From NCBI GenBank assembly GCA_045631845.1, contig JAZQVM010000025.1, forward strand, positions 1 through 26,180: a DNA stretch of 26,180 bases, read 5' to 3'. The notes below the pieces were generated by a model. The model made no database searches. It was not told where the DNA came from and saw only the letters and a list, made by a program, of their open reading frames with translations. The translations under genes and the position numbers were made by a program. Below, piece by piece: positions 13,297 through 21,157 of the stretch (the stretch's first letter is position 1; each line of letters starts with the position of its first letter). Origin of the DNA: CAKSHC01 sp045631845. GTDB lineage: Bacteria > Bacillota > Clostridia > Oscillospirales > UMGS1783.

Positions 13297-14949
13297 TTAC
13301 TTATTGGGTTTGTAGGAGTCTTTCAGGGTGACGATGCGGTTGAATGCCTTATCCTTGGGATCCTTGATGAAGAAGCCGGTACGGACAAACTGGAAGCGTT
13401 CGCCGTCCTCGGCCTTGGCTAAGGCCGGCTCGAACATGGCGTTCTCATAGGTTTTGCAGGAGTCACGGTCCACATAGTCGAGATAGGAAGCACCCTCGGG
13501 GATGTCACCGACGTTGGGGATGGTGAACAGCTTTTCATAAACACGTACCGTGCCCTTTTCGGCATGGGCGGCGCTGACCCAATGAATGGTGCCCTTGACC
13601 TTACGGCCGTCGGCCGGCATGCCGCAACCCGTTTCCAGATCGGCGGTGCAGTGCAGTTCGGTCACATTGCCGTTTTCGTCCTTGATGATCTCGTTGCACT
13701 TAACGATATAGGCGCCCATCAAGCGTACTTCGCCGTCGGGTTTCAGACGGAAGAATTTGCCGGGCGGATTCTCCATGAAGTCTTCACGATCGACATAGAC
13801 CACACGGCTAAAGGGAACGGCACGCTTGCCTGCCGTTTCATCCTTGGGGTTGTTGGGCAGGTCAAAGGTCTCGGTCTTATCCTCGGGGTAGTTGGTAATA
13901 ACCACCTTCAGAGGATCGAGTACCGCAATGCGGCGAGGCACTACGGGATCGAGGTCGGTACGGATGCAATGCTCGAGCAGTTCGTAATCCACGATCGAAT
14001 TGGCCTTAGCTACGCCTGCTGTTTCGACGAATTTGAACAAACTTTCGGGAGTATAGCCACGGCGGCGCAAACCGCACAGGGTTGGCATACGGGGACCATC
14101 CCAACCGTCCACATGGTGTCCTTCCACCAGCTCGCGCAGGTAGCGCTTGGACATGACGGTATAGGTGATGTTCAAACGAGCAAATTCCCGCTGTTTGGGG
14201 GCGGGATCAAAGCCGCCGACGTTATCGACCACCCACTCGTAAAGCGGTCTGTGGTTCTCAAATTCAAGCGAGCACAGCGAATGGGTAATGCCCTCCAAGG
14301 CGTCCTGCAGGGGGTGAGCAAAGTCGTACATCGGGTAGATGCACCACTTGTTGCCCTGACGGTGATGGGTGGCGTAAACGATGCGGTAGATAACCGGATC
14401 ACGCATATTCATGTTGGGCGAGGCCATATCGATCTTGGCGCGCAGGGTGTGTTCGCCCTCTTTATATTTGCCGTCCCGCATTTCACGGAACAGTTTGAGG
14501 TTTTCTTCTACCGAACGGTCACGCCAAGGGCTGGGCTTGCCCGCCTCGGTGAGCGTACCGCGGTATTCCCGCATCTGCTCGGGGTTCAGGTCGCACACAT
14601 AAGCCTTGCCGTCCATGATAAGTTTTTCGGCAAACTCGTAGCACTTCTCGAAATAATCCGAGCCGTAGAAGATGCCCCCGTCGGGAATGGCACCCAGCCA
14701 GCGCAGATCTTCTTCGATGGAGCGTACATACTCGTCATCCTCACGCACGGGGTTGGTATCGTCATAGCGCAGGTTGAATTTGCCGCCGTATTTCTTGGCG
14801 GTAGACCAGTTGATCCAGATAGCCTTGGCCGAGCCGATGTGCAGATAGCCGTTGGGTTCGGGCGGGAAGCGGGTGTGGATCTCGTGGGGGTAGCCGGCCG
14901 CTAAGTCGGCATCAATGATTTCATGAATAAAGTTATTGCTCGGTTCCAT
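13297..14949 (-). CDS. glnS: Glutaminyl-tRNA synthetase
   Basis: A 550-residue class Ic enzyme that charges tRNA-Gln with glutamine. Residues 27-48 contain RFPPEPNGYLHIGSAKAIW, the HIGH-type ATP site with Ser as its last residue, and 265-269 contain the KMSKS equivalent VMSKR. GlnRS marks include RYDDTNPVREDDEYV, CIYPMYDFAHPLQDALEGIT and EFENHRPLYEW, followed by the beta-barrel anticodon-binding domains with VVYVDREDF and DYVDRDSCKTYENA. This distinguishes it from GluRS. The ATG overlaps the gltX stop by one base (TAATG on the minus strand). Many Firmicutes lack GlnRS and use the GatCAB route, so its presence is informative. Confidence 0.96.
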   Translation of the reverse strand: MEPSNNFIHEIIDADLAAGYPHEIHTRFPPEPNGYLHIGSAKAIWINWSTAKKYGGKFNLRYDDTNPVREDDEYVRSIEEDLRWLGAIPDGGIFYGSDYFEKCYEFAEKLIMDGKAYVCDLNPEQMREYRGTLTEAGKPSPWRDRSVEENLKLFREMRDGKYKEGEHTLRAKIDMASPNMNMRDPVIYRIVYATHHRQGNKWCIYPMYDFAHPLQDALEGITHSLCSLEFENHRPLYEWVVDNVGGFDPAPKQREFARLNITYTVMSKRYLRELVEGHHVDGWDGPRMPTLCGLRRRGYTPESLFKFVETAGVAKANSIVDYELLEHCIRTDLDPVVPRRIAVLDPLKVVITNYPEDKTETFDLPNNPKDETAGKRAVPFSRVVYVDREDFMENPPGKFFRLKPDGEVRLMGAYIVKCNEIIKDENGNVTELHCTADLETGCGMPADGRKVKGTIHWVSAAHAEKGTVRVYEKLFTIPNVGDIPEGASYLDYVDRDSCKTYENAMFEPALAKAEDGERFQFVRTGFFIKDPKDKAFNRIVTLKDSYKPNK

Positions 14950-16574
14950 TAGTTTCTCTCCTTTGCGGCGGCCAGTCGGGCCAGTACTCTTTCACGCCCC
15001 AGTATCTGCATTACGGTATACATATCGGGCGAGGCGGTGCGACCGGTCACAGCCACACGCAAAATGTTGGATATATCACCCACGTGCCCTTTATAGGCAT
15101 CGGGATTAGCCTTATAGACCTTGGTTTCGGCGGCGTAGCCAAACTCGGTGGCCAAAGCCTTAATGGTATCAAACCATACCGTTTGATCGGCTGCTTGGTC
15201 ATAGATTTCGGCATAGCGGGTGAGAATGGCGTTGACATCGTCACCGATCAGCGTGGAATAGTCGGGCGCAAACAACTCATCAAAGAAGAAGCCGGCATAG
15301 TCTTTGACGCCATTCCACTTGGTGATGTCCTTACGGGGCTTCTTGCCGCCACGGCCGATGGCCAGGATGGCTTTGGTGTAAGATTCATCACGAGTGAGAA
15401 GGGAAGCGAATTCAGTATCGTATTCCTTTGCCCATGCCGTCAAGGCTGCATAGACCGCCTCGGTGCTCATGCGGGAAACGGTGGTACGGGCAATATCGTC
15501 GAGCTTATCATAGTCGAACAACGAGCCCGAAGCGCTCAGTTTCTTGATGGCAAAGGGGAAGTCGCTAAACGGCTTATCCGGATTGGCGGTGCGCCACTCC
15601 TCGTAGTTGGAGTTGAGCAGGGTCATGATATACTCGGTGATGCAAACCGGATCATACCCTTCCTTTTTATAATCGGCCAGGGCGGCCGCCTTATCCCGCT
15701 TGGAGAGTTTCTTTTTGGAATCGCCCTCCATCTTCATCAACTGGGAACAATGCAGGTATTTGGGCAGCTTAAAGCCGAGCGCCTTGAATAGCTGGATATG
15801 GAAGGGGAGTGATGGCAACCACTCCTCACCACGCACGACATGGGTGACTCTCATCAAATGATCGTCCACCGCATGGGCGAAATGGTAGGTGGGGATGCCG
15901 TCCGACTTAAGCAACACATGGTCGATATGATTCTCGGTGATTTCCACATCGCCCTTAACCAGATCGGTAAACTTCATCTTGCGCTCGGGATCGCCCTCGC
16001 TCTTAAAGCGAATAACGAAAGGCACGCCGGCATCCAACTTCTCCTGAACCTGTTCGACGGTAGCATTCCGCCATACTGCCCATTTGCCGTAGTAGCCGGG
16101 GTCAACCCCCTCGGCCTCTTGGCGGGCGCGAATGTCGGTCAACTCCTCCTCGGTGCAGAAACAGGGGTAGGCTTTGCCTTCGCTTACCAGTTTCTTGGCC
16201 AGCGTAGCATAGATCTCCCGACGGGCGCTCTGGCGATAGGGGCCGTACTTACCGTTATCGCCGTCGATGGGTACGCCTTCGTCAAATTGAATGCCGAAAT
16301 AGTTATAGGTTTCCAGCAGATTTTCCTCGGCGCCCTCGACCTTACGCTTTTGGTCGGTATCTTCAATTCTTAAAATAAACACACCGCCGCTTTGGTGTGC
16401 CAGCCGCTCGGATATGCGGGTGGGCAGTAAACCACCGAAGTGAACAAATCCGGTGGGGGAGGGGGCAAAGCGGGTGACCTTAGCGCCCTCGGGTAATTGA
16501 CGCTCGGGGTAGCGGGTTTCCAACTCCTCAAGCGTATAAGCGGTATGCGGATATAACAAGTTAGCCAGATCCAT
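14949..16574 (-). CDS. gltX: Glutamyl-tRNA synthetase
   Basis: A 541-residue class Ic synthetase that charges tRNA-Glu. The ATP site is at residues 37-48 (APSPTGFVHFGG), followed by FILRIEDTDQKR; the KMSKS-type loop KLSKR is at 289-293. Cys138 and Cys140 (YPCFCTEEEL) recall the zinc/tRNA-binding insert of GluRS. About 35 residues precede the catalytic core (MDLANLLYPHTAYTLEELE...), an N-terminal extension compared with compact GluRS enzymes. The start at 16574 has AGGAG upstream and a clear sigma-A promoter. The leader is only about 25 bases, so no T-box fits. It is the first gene of a pair with glnS. Confidence 0.95.
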   Translation of the reverse strand: MDLANLLYPHTAYTLEELETRYPERQLPEGAKVTRFAPSPTGFVHFGGLLPTRISERLAHQSGGVFILRIEDTDQKRKVEGAEENLLETYNYFGIQFDEGVPIDGDNGKYGPYRQSARREIYATLAKKLVSEGKAYPCFCTEEELTDIRARQEAEGVDPGYYGKWAVWRNATVEQVQEKLDAGVPFVIRFKSEGDPERKMKFTDLVKGDVEITENHIDHVLLKSDGIPTYHFAHAVDDHLMRVTHVVRGEEWLPSLPFHIQLFKALGFKLPKYLHCSQLMKMEGDSKKKLSKRDKAAALADYKKEGYDPVCITEYIMTLLNSNYEEWRTANPDKPFSDFPFAIKKLSASGSLFDYDKLDDIARTTVSRMSTEAVYAALTAWAKEYDTEFASLLTRDESYTKAILAIGRGGKKPRKDITKWNGVKDYAGFFFDELFAPDYSTLIGDDVNAILTRYAEIYDQAADQTVWFDTIKALATEFGYAAETKVYKANPDAYKGHVGDISNILRVAVTGRTASPDMYTVMQILGRERVLARLAAAKERN

Positions 16575-16602
16575 AATAGTCTCCTATATAGTAATATATG
16601 AT

Positions 16603-16631
16603 AATATAGCACGGCTTGGCCCATTTTTCAA
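16603..16631 (-). promoter_or_regulatory. Sigma-A promoter of gltX-glnS
   Basis: On the minus strand, TTGAAA (16626-16631) and TATATT (16603-16608) are 17 bases apart, about 30 bases before the gltX ATG. It is arranged divergently to the S10-operon promoter, with an A/T-rich spacer between the two. Confidence 0.82.
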
Positions 16632-16681
16632 GCCTATTATTATAGGAAGAAAAATTTTTTTGCAAAAAATGAAAAAAACTC

Positions 16682-16710
16682 TTGATTTTGCTTGACCTTT
16701 CTGGTATAGT
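16682..16710 (+). promoter_or_regulatory. Sigma-A promoter of the S10-spc ribosomal operon
   Basis: TTGATT (16682-16687) and TATAGT (16705-16710) are 17 bases apart, and a TG dinucleotide one base before the -10 box makes it an extended -10 promoter. Runs of A/T upstream (16652-16680) could act as an UP element. The start site would be near 16717, about 258 bases before rpsJ. Confidence 0.75.
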
Positions 16711-16716
16711 ATATTA

Positions 16717-16974
16717 GCGACTAAAATGCGATGATGCGGAAGGTTGCCGAGAAATCGGGTAATTTCCGCGGAGTAGGTCCGATTTTAAACCGGGCGTAAT
16801 ATGGAAACCGGCATTATCGTACGGCGATCCCGTACCTCTTTTGCTTAACAAGGCCGGATACCTGCGGGTGCAGGGATTCGGTTTTCTTGTGGAGAGGTGC
16901 GAAACGCAAGAGAGCGTGTTAGGTTTTCATGGCCGCCAAACCAATTTGCCAAAAAAAATTAAGGAGGCGAGCAA
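16717..16974 (+). promoter_or_regulatory. Structured 5' leader RNA of the S10 operon
   Basis: This fills most of the 400-base gap between gltX and rpsJ. Several helices can be drawn: GCGGAA/TTCCGC (16736-16741 with 16764-16769) enclosing CCGA-GAAA-TCGG; GTACGG/CCGTAC (16819-16824 with 16830-16835); a long arm made of ACCTCT/AGAGGT (16834-16839 with 16893-16898), ACAAG/CTTGT (16848-16852 with 16886-16890), CCGGAT/ATTCGG (16854-16859 with 16876-16881) and CCTGC-GGGT-GCAGG (16861-16874); and ACGC/GCGT (16904-16917). The 16834-16835 bases are shared by two helices, which suggests alternative folds. No T-run follows, so control would be translational or through RNA stability rather than by an intrinsic terminator. 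I infer a ribosomal-protein-responsive leader, but the ligand is unknown. Confidence 0.6.
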
Positions 16975-17286
16975 ATGGCAGTCAAGGAAAAGGTAAGAGT
17001 CAGACTGAAGGCTTACGATCACAACCTGATCGATCAGGCCTGCGAGAAGATCATTGCCACGGCGAAGCGCAACGGCGCAGAGGTAGCCGGTCCCATTCCT
17101 CTTCCTACTAAGAAAGAGATCGTGACCATCCTGCGTGCTGTGCACAAGTACAAAGATTCCCGTGAGCAGTTTGAAATGCGCACTCACAAGCGTCTGATTG
17201 ACATCCTGAAACCTTCCCAGAAGGCGATGGAAGCCCTTACAAATCTTGAACTCCCCGCTGGCGTAGAGATTGAACTCAAGCTGTAA
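16975..17286 (+). CDS. rpsJ: 30S ribosomal protein S10 (uS10)
   Basis: A 103-residue S10 with RVRLKAYDHNLIDQACEKI, PIPLPTKKEIVTILRAVHKY and FEMRTHKRLIDI, the classic core of the family. It sits in the 30S head; in transcription antitermination S10 also acts as NusE. First gene of the S10 operon, with AGGAGGCG ahead of the ATG and a long structured leader before it. Normal length. Confidence 0.98.
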   Translation: MAVKEKVRVRLKAYDHNLIDQACEKIIATAKRNGAEVAGPIPLPTKKEIVTILRAVHKYKDSREQFEMRTHKRLIDILKPSQKAMEALTNLELPAGVEIELKL

Positions 17287-17307
17287 GCGCCGGGGTCATG
17301 TTGGCGC
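17287..17307 (+). other. Hairpin in the rpsJ-rplC spacer
   Basis: GCGCC (17287-17291) directly after the rpsJ stop can pair with GGCGC (17303-17307) around an 11-base loop; an alternative GTTG/CAAC pairing overlaps it. The spacer, at 60 bases, is the longest inside this operon. No T-run follows, so it is not a terminator. It may be an RNA-processing or stability element. Confidence 0.35.
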
Positions 17308-17346
17308 AAAGACGTCAACCAATAACCAGAAAAGGAGAAAAACATC

Positions 17347-17976
17347 ATGAAGAATGCCATCATCGGCAAAAAGTTAGGCATGACACAGGTCTTCGATGAG
17401 GCCGGCAACTGCCTGCCTGTCACCCTGATCGAAGCAGGCCCCTGTGTTGTCATCCAGAAGAAGACGGTTGAGATCGACGGTTACGAAGCGGTTAAGCTTG
17501 GTTACGACGATGTCACCGCCAAGAAGCTCAACAAGCCCGAGCAGGGCCAGTTCGACAAGGTCGGCGCTCCCTACAAGCGTGTACTTAAGGAGTTTGATCT
17601 TGACGATGCGGCCACCCTCAACGTCGGCGATGTACTCACCGTCGAGCGTTTCGCTGAGGGCGAGGCTGTCGATATTACCGGCACCTCGAAAGGTAAAGGC
17701 TATGCCGGCGCCATCAAGCGCTGGGGTCAGCACACCGGTCCTATGACCCACGGTTCTAAGTATCATCGTGGTCAGGGTTCCATGGGTGCGGCCAGCGATC
17801 CGTCCAAGACCCTCAAGGGCAAGCACATGGCAGGTCAGCTCGGTGCTGAGCAGGTTACTGTTCAGAACTTGGCTGTTGTCAAGGTAGAGGCTGAAGATAA
17901 CATCATCGCCGTCAAGGGCGCCGTTCCCGGTCCCAAGGGTGGCTTTGTGTTCATCAAGTCCTCCAAGAAAGCGTAA
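17347..17976 (+). CDS. rplC: 50S ribosomal protein L3 (uL3)
   Basis: A 209-residue L3. It begins MKNAIIGKKLGMTQVFDEAG, and has the long extension reaching the peptidyl-transferase centre, with GKGYAGAIKRWGQHTGPMTH and KGKHMAGQLGAEQVTVQNL. It is an early assembly protein of the large subunit. AAAGGAG lies ahead of the ATG. Length and order after rpsJ are standard. Confidence 0.98.
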   Translation: MKNAIIGKKLGMTQVFDEAGNCLPVTLIEAGPCVVIQKKTVEIDGYEAVKLGYDDVTAKKLNKPEQGQFDKVGAPYKRVLKEFDLDDAATLNVGDVLTVERFAEGEAVDITGTSKGKGYAGAIKRWGQHTGPMTHGSKYHRGQGSMGAASDPSKTLKGKHMAGQLGAEQVTVQNLAVVKVEAEDNIIAVKGAVPGPKGGFVFIKSSKKA

Positions 17977-17990
17977 GGAGGATACAAACA

Positions 17991-18614
17991 ATGGCTAACA
18001 TTAATGTTGTTAACATGAAAGGCGAAGTTGTCAATCAGATCGAACTGAACGACACCGTATTCGCTGCTGAGGTAAACGGCTCGGTTCTGCACGCTGTCGT
18101 TGTGAACTACCTCGCTAATCAGCGTCAGGGTACACAGTCTGCGCTCACCCGTGCCGAAGTGGCCGGTGGCGGTCGCAAGCCTTGGCGTCAGAAGGGTACC
18201 GGCCGTGCCCGTCAGGGTTCCACCCGCGCTCCGCAGTGGACTCATGGCGGTATTGTGTTCGCTCCCAAGCCCAGAGAGTACCGTTACTCCCTGAACAAGA
18301 AGACCAAGCTGGTCGCTATGCGTTCGGCTCTGTCTTCCAAGATGGCCGATAACGATCTGATCGTTGTCAGCGCTATCGAACTCGAGGAAGTCAAGACCAA
18401 GGCTGTGGCTGAAATGCTCACCGCTCTGGGTGTTGAGAAGAAGTCTCTGATCGTTACCGGCGATGTCGATAAGAAGGTTGTTCTGGCCGCTCGTAACATC
18501 GAGGGCAACAAGACCACCTTCGTTGGTCAGCTCAATGTGTATGACATCCTCAACTCCGGCAAACTCATCCTTACCGAGGATGCCGTTAAGAAGATCACGG
18601 AGGTGTATGCATAA
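17991..18614 (+). CDS. rplD: 50S ribosomal protein L4 (uL4)
   Basis: A 207-residue L4. The conserved loop that lines the exit tunnel is at about residues 60-95 (AGGGRKPWRQKGTGRARQGS, then TRAPQWTHGG). In enterobacteria L4 also represses its own S10 operon through the leader; whether that applies here is unknown, but a structured leader is present. AAGGAGGA lies upstream. The stop overlaps the rplW start by one base (TAATG). Confidence 0.98.
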   Translation: MANINVVNMKGEVVNQIELNDTVFAAEVNGSVLHAVVVNYLANQRQGTQSALTRAEVAGGGRKPWRQKGTGRARQGSTRAPQWTHGGIVFAPKPREYRYSLNKKTKLVAMRSALSSKMADNDLIVVSAIELEEVKTKAVAEMLTALGVEKKSLIVTGDVDKKVVLAARNIEGNKTTFVGQLNVYDILNSGKLILTEDAVKKITEVYA

Positions 18615-18907
18615 TGAAGTCCATGTATGATGTGATCATCAAGCCGATCATTTCCGAAAAGAGCATGAGCGGTCTTGAAGACAAGAAGTACACCTTTGAA
18701 GTGGCTACCGATGCCAACAAGATTGAGATTGCCAAGGCAGTTGAAGAGATCTTCAAGGTTAAGGTTGCCAAGGTGAGCACTGTCACCGTCAAGGGTAAGC
18801 CCAAGAGAGTCGGCATGCACATGGGCACGACTGCCAAGCGCAAGAAAGCCATCGTGACGCTGACTAAGGATTCGAAGACCATCGGCTTCTTCGACAGCCT
18901 GCAGTAA
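18614..18907 (+). CDS. rplW: 50S ribosomal protein L23 (uL23)
   Basis: A 97-residue L23, starting MKSMYDVIIKPIISEKSMSG and containing KYTFEVATDANKIEIAKAVE and the basic loop VTVKGKPKRVGMHMGTTAKR. It sits at the tunnel exit and is the docking site for trigger factor and the signal recognition particle. The start overlaps the rplD stop, and CACGGAGGT lies within the end of rplD as ribosome binding site. Confidence 0.98.
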   Translation: MKSMYDVIIKPIISEKSMSGLEDKKYTFEVATDANKIEIAKAVEEIFKVKVAKVSTVTVKGKPKRVGMHMGTTAKRKKAIVTLTKDSKTIGFFDSLQ

Positions 18908-18928
18908 TAAGAGAAGGAGAATACAGAC

Positions 18929-19762
18929 ATGGGTATCAAAAAGTATAAACCTACTTCTCCCGGCCGCCGTGGCATGTCGGTGCTCAGCTTTGATGAGATT
19001 ACCAAGTCCACTCCGGAAAAGTCCCTGCTGACTTCTCTGAAGAAGCATTCGGGCAGAAATAACAACGGCCGCATCACCGTTCGCCATCAGGGCGGCGGCA
19101 ACAGACGCAAGTACAGAATCATCGATTTCAAGAGAAACAAGATGGATGTTCCTGCTACTGTTTTGGCCATCGAGTACGACCCCAACCGTAGCGCCAACAT
19201 CGCTCTGATCCAGTATGAGGATGGCGAGAAGGCCTACATCGTGGCTCCCCTTGATCTCAAGGTTGGAACCACCATCATCAGCAGCGCTACTGCCGACATC
19301 AAGCCCGGCAACTGCCTGCCGATCGAAAACATCCCCGTCGGTACTACCATCCACAACGTAGAGATGTATCCCGGCAAGGGCGCCCAGTTGGTCAGAACGG
19401 CCGGTGCGTTTGCACAGCTGATGGCCAAGGAGAACGGCATGGCTCAGATCCGTATGCCGTCGGGCGAAGTCCGTTTGATCCGTCTTAACTGCAAGGCTAC
19501 CATTGGTCAGATCGGTAACCTGGATCATGAGAACGTAGTCATCGGTAAAGCCGGCCGTAAGCGTCACATGGGCATCCGTCCTACCGTCCGCGGCTCGGTC
19601 ATGAACCCGAACGACCACCCGCATGGCGGTGGTGAGGGTAAATCCCCCATCGGTCGTCCCGGTCCTGTATCCCCTTGGGGCAAACCGACTCTGGGCTACA
19701 AGACCAGATCCAAAAAGGCTCAGTCCGACAAATTTATCGTCAAGAGACGCAATGCCAAGTAA
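18929..19762 (+). CDS. rplB: 50S ribosomal protein L2 (uL2)
   Basis: A 277-residue L2. It opens MGIKKYKPTSPGRRGMSVLS and includes the RNA-binding core HSGRNNNGRITVRHQGGGNR and the C-terminal motif VMNPNDHPHGGGEGKSPIG, whose conserved histidine region is close to the peptidyl-transferase centre. It is needed for subunit association. AGAAGGAGA precedes the ATG. Length is normal. Confidence 0.98.
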   Translation: MGIKKYKPTSPGRRGMSVLSFDEITKSTPEKSLLTSLKKHSGRNNNGRITVRHQGGGNRRKYRIIDFKRNKMDVPATVLAIEYDPNRSANIALIQYEDGEKAYIVAPLDLKVGTTIISSATADIKPGNCLPIENIPVGTTIHNVEMYPGKGAQLVRTAGAFAQLMAKENGMAQIRMPSGEVRLIRLNCKATIGQIGNLDHENVVIGKAGRKRHMGIRPTVRGSVMNPNDHPHGGGEGKSPIGRPGPVSPWGKPTLGYKTRSKKAQSDKFIVKRRNAK

Positions 19763-19787
19763 TTTGGTTGCGTAAGGAGGTAATTCA

Positions 19788-20063
19788 ATGGGTAGAAGTG
19801 TTAAGAAGGGCCCGTTCGTACAGCCCGTACTTCTGAAGAGAGTTCAGGAAATGAATGCCGCAGGCGAGAAGCGTGTGCTCAAGACCTGGTCCCGTGCATC
19901 CGTCATTTTCCCGGATTTCGTCGGACACACCTTTGCCGTTCATGACGGCAGAAAGCATGTTCCCGTATATGTGACCGAAGATATGGTTGGCCACAGACTC
20001 GGTGAATTTGCTCCGACCAGAACCTTCAGAGGCCATGCCGGCGCCAAGAAGACCGGTGCTTAA
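19788..20063 (+). CDS. rpsS: 30S ribosomal protein S19 (uS19)
   Basis: A 91-residue S19 with MGRSVKKGPFVQPVLLKRV, TWSRASVIFPDFVGHTFAVH and the tail VGHRLGEFAPTRTFRGHAG. It lies in the head of the 30S subunit, near the A site and the contact with the 50S. AAGGAGGTAATTCA precedes the ATG. Typical length and position between rplB and rplV. Confidence 0.98.
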   Translation: MGRSVKKGPFVQPVLLKRVQEMNAAGEKRVLKTWSRASVIFPDFVGHTFAVHDGRKHVPVYVTEDMVGHRLGEFAPTRTFRGHAGAKKTGA

Positions 20064-20077
20064 GGAGGAATATGACA

Positions 20078-20413
20078 ATGGAAGCAAAAGCTACTGTGAC
20101 TTTCGTTCGTCTTTCCCCTCAGAAAGTGACTATTGTGCAGGATCTCATCCGCAACAAACCGGTCGTTGAGGCGAGAGCGATACTGAAAAACACCCCGAAG
20201 GCTGCCAGCGCTTATCTGCTTAAGCTGCTCGATAGCGCTGTAGCCAATGCAGAGAACAATCTGCATCTGAATAAGGACAATCTCATCGTTTCCGAGACCT
20301 TCGTTGGCCCCGGCCCCATTCTCAAGAGAATGCAGCCCCGTAGCCGCGGTTCGGCCTACCGGATCCTCAAGAGAACGTCCCACATCACCTTGGTTGTCAA
20401 GGAAAAAGAATAA
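20078..20413 (+). CDS. rplV: 50S ribosomal protein L22 (uL22)
   Basis: A 111-residue L22 starting MEAKATVTFVRLSPQKVTIV, with SAVANAENNLHLNKDNLIV and the tunnel-lining hairpin GPGPILKRMQPRSRGSAYRI. The start at 20078 is chosen because AGGAGG (20063-20068) is then nine bases away; an in-frame ATG at 20072 leaves only three bases and is unlikely. The hairpin is a known site of macrolide-resistance changes; nothing unusual is seen in it here. Confidence 0.96.
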   Translation: MEAKATVTFVRLSPQKVTIVQDLIRNKPVVEARAILKNTPKAASAYLLKLLDSAVANAENNLHLNKDNLIVSETFVGPGPILKRMQPRSRGSAYRILKRTSHITLVVKEKE

Positions 20414-20431
20414 GGAACAGGAGGTTTTAGC

Positions 20432-21157
20432 ATGGGCCAGAAAGTTAATCCCCACGGTTTACGTGTGGGCATCATCAAAGACTGGGATTCTAAATGGTAT
20501 GCGCCCGATCATCAGTTTGGCGATCTGCTCGTCGAAGATAAGAAGATCCGTGACTACCTGAAGAAGACTCTCTATGCTGCCGGTGTTCCTGCCGTCAAGA
20601 TCGAGAGAGATCCCAACAAGATTCGTATTACCATCCAGTGCGCTAAGCCCGGCGTCGTTATCGGCAAGGGCGGCACTGAGATCGAGAAGTACCGTGCCGC
20701 CATCGAAAAGATGATCGGCAAGCCGGTCGCTCCCCTCAACATCGTTGAAGTGAAGCAGCCGGATCTCAACGCTCAGCTGGTTGCCGAGAACATCGCTTCC
20801 CAGCTCGAGAAGCGTACTTCCTTCCGTCGTGCCATGAAGATGGCCATCCAGCGCACCATGCGTCTGGGCGCTAAGGGTATCAAGACCTGCGTGTCCGGCC
20901 GTTTGGGCGGTGCGGAAATCGCTCGTAGCGAGCATTATCATGAGGGTACCATTCCCCTGCAGACCCTGCGTGCTGACATCGACTACGGTTTTGCTGAGGC
21001 AAACACCACCTACGGTCGTATCGGCGTTAAGGTTTGGATCTACAGAGGCGAAGTTCTTCAGGCTCGTACCAACGTGACCGAGGAGCGTCGTGAGCGTCGT
21101 GAGAACCGCGACAGAAGACCTCGCAGAGAAGGAGGACGCCGCAATGTTAATGCCTAA
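20432..21157 (+). CDS. rpsC: 30S ribosomal protein S3 (uS3)
   Basis: A 241-residue S3. MGQKVNPHGLRVGIIKDWDS opens the protein, a KH-type RNA-binding domain has the GxxG loop in GVVIGKGGTEIEK, and the C-terminal domain contains RRAMKMAIQRTMRLGAKGIK. The last 25 residues are highly basic (Arg-rich). It sits at the mRNA entry of the 30S subunit. Its last 14 bases overlap the rplP start. ACAGGAGG lies ahead of the ATG. Confidence 0.98.
   Translation: MGQKVNPHGLRVGIIKDWDSKWYAPDHQFGDLLVEDKKIRDYLKKTLYAAGVPAVKIERDPNKIRITIQCAKPGVVIGKGGTEIEKYRAAIEKMIGKPVAPLNIVEVKQPDLNAQLVAENIASQLEKRTSFRRAMKMAIQRTMRLGAKGIKTCVSGRLGGAEIARSEHYHEGTIPLQTLRADIDYGFAEANTTYGRIGVKVWIYRGEVLQARTNVTEERRERRENRDRRPRREGGRRNVNA

Noticed and set aside
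13564..14904. 446-codon open frame on the plus strand opposite glnS
   Set aside because: It mirrors the real GlnRS gene. The translation is low in complexity and does not resemble a known family, and no ribosome binding site or promoter precedes it.
16575..16602. T-box or other riboswitch before gltX
   Set aside because: The predicted leader is only about 25 bases from promoter to start codon, far too short for a T-box.
16929..17111. Short ORF beginning in the S10 leader and overlapping rpsJ in another frame
   Set aside because: It lacks a ribosome binding site, and its codons read through the rpsJ ribosome binding site and coding region. The leader is better explained as structured RNA.
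18527..19624. Long minus-strand frame opposite rplW/rplB
   Set aside because: It crosses two essential ribosomal genes with perfect motifs in the other direction. Antisense open frames are common in strongly biased ribosomal genes.
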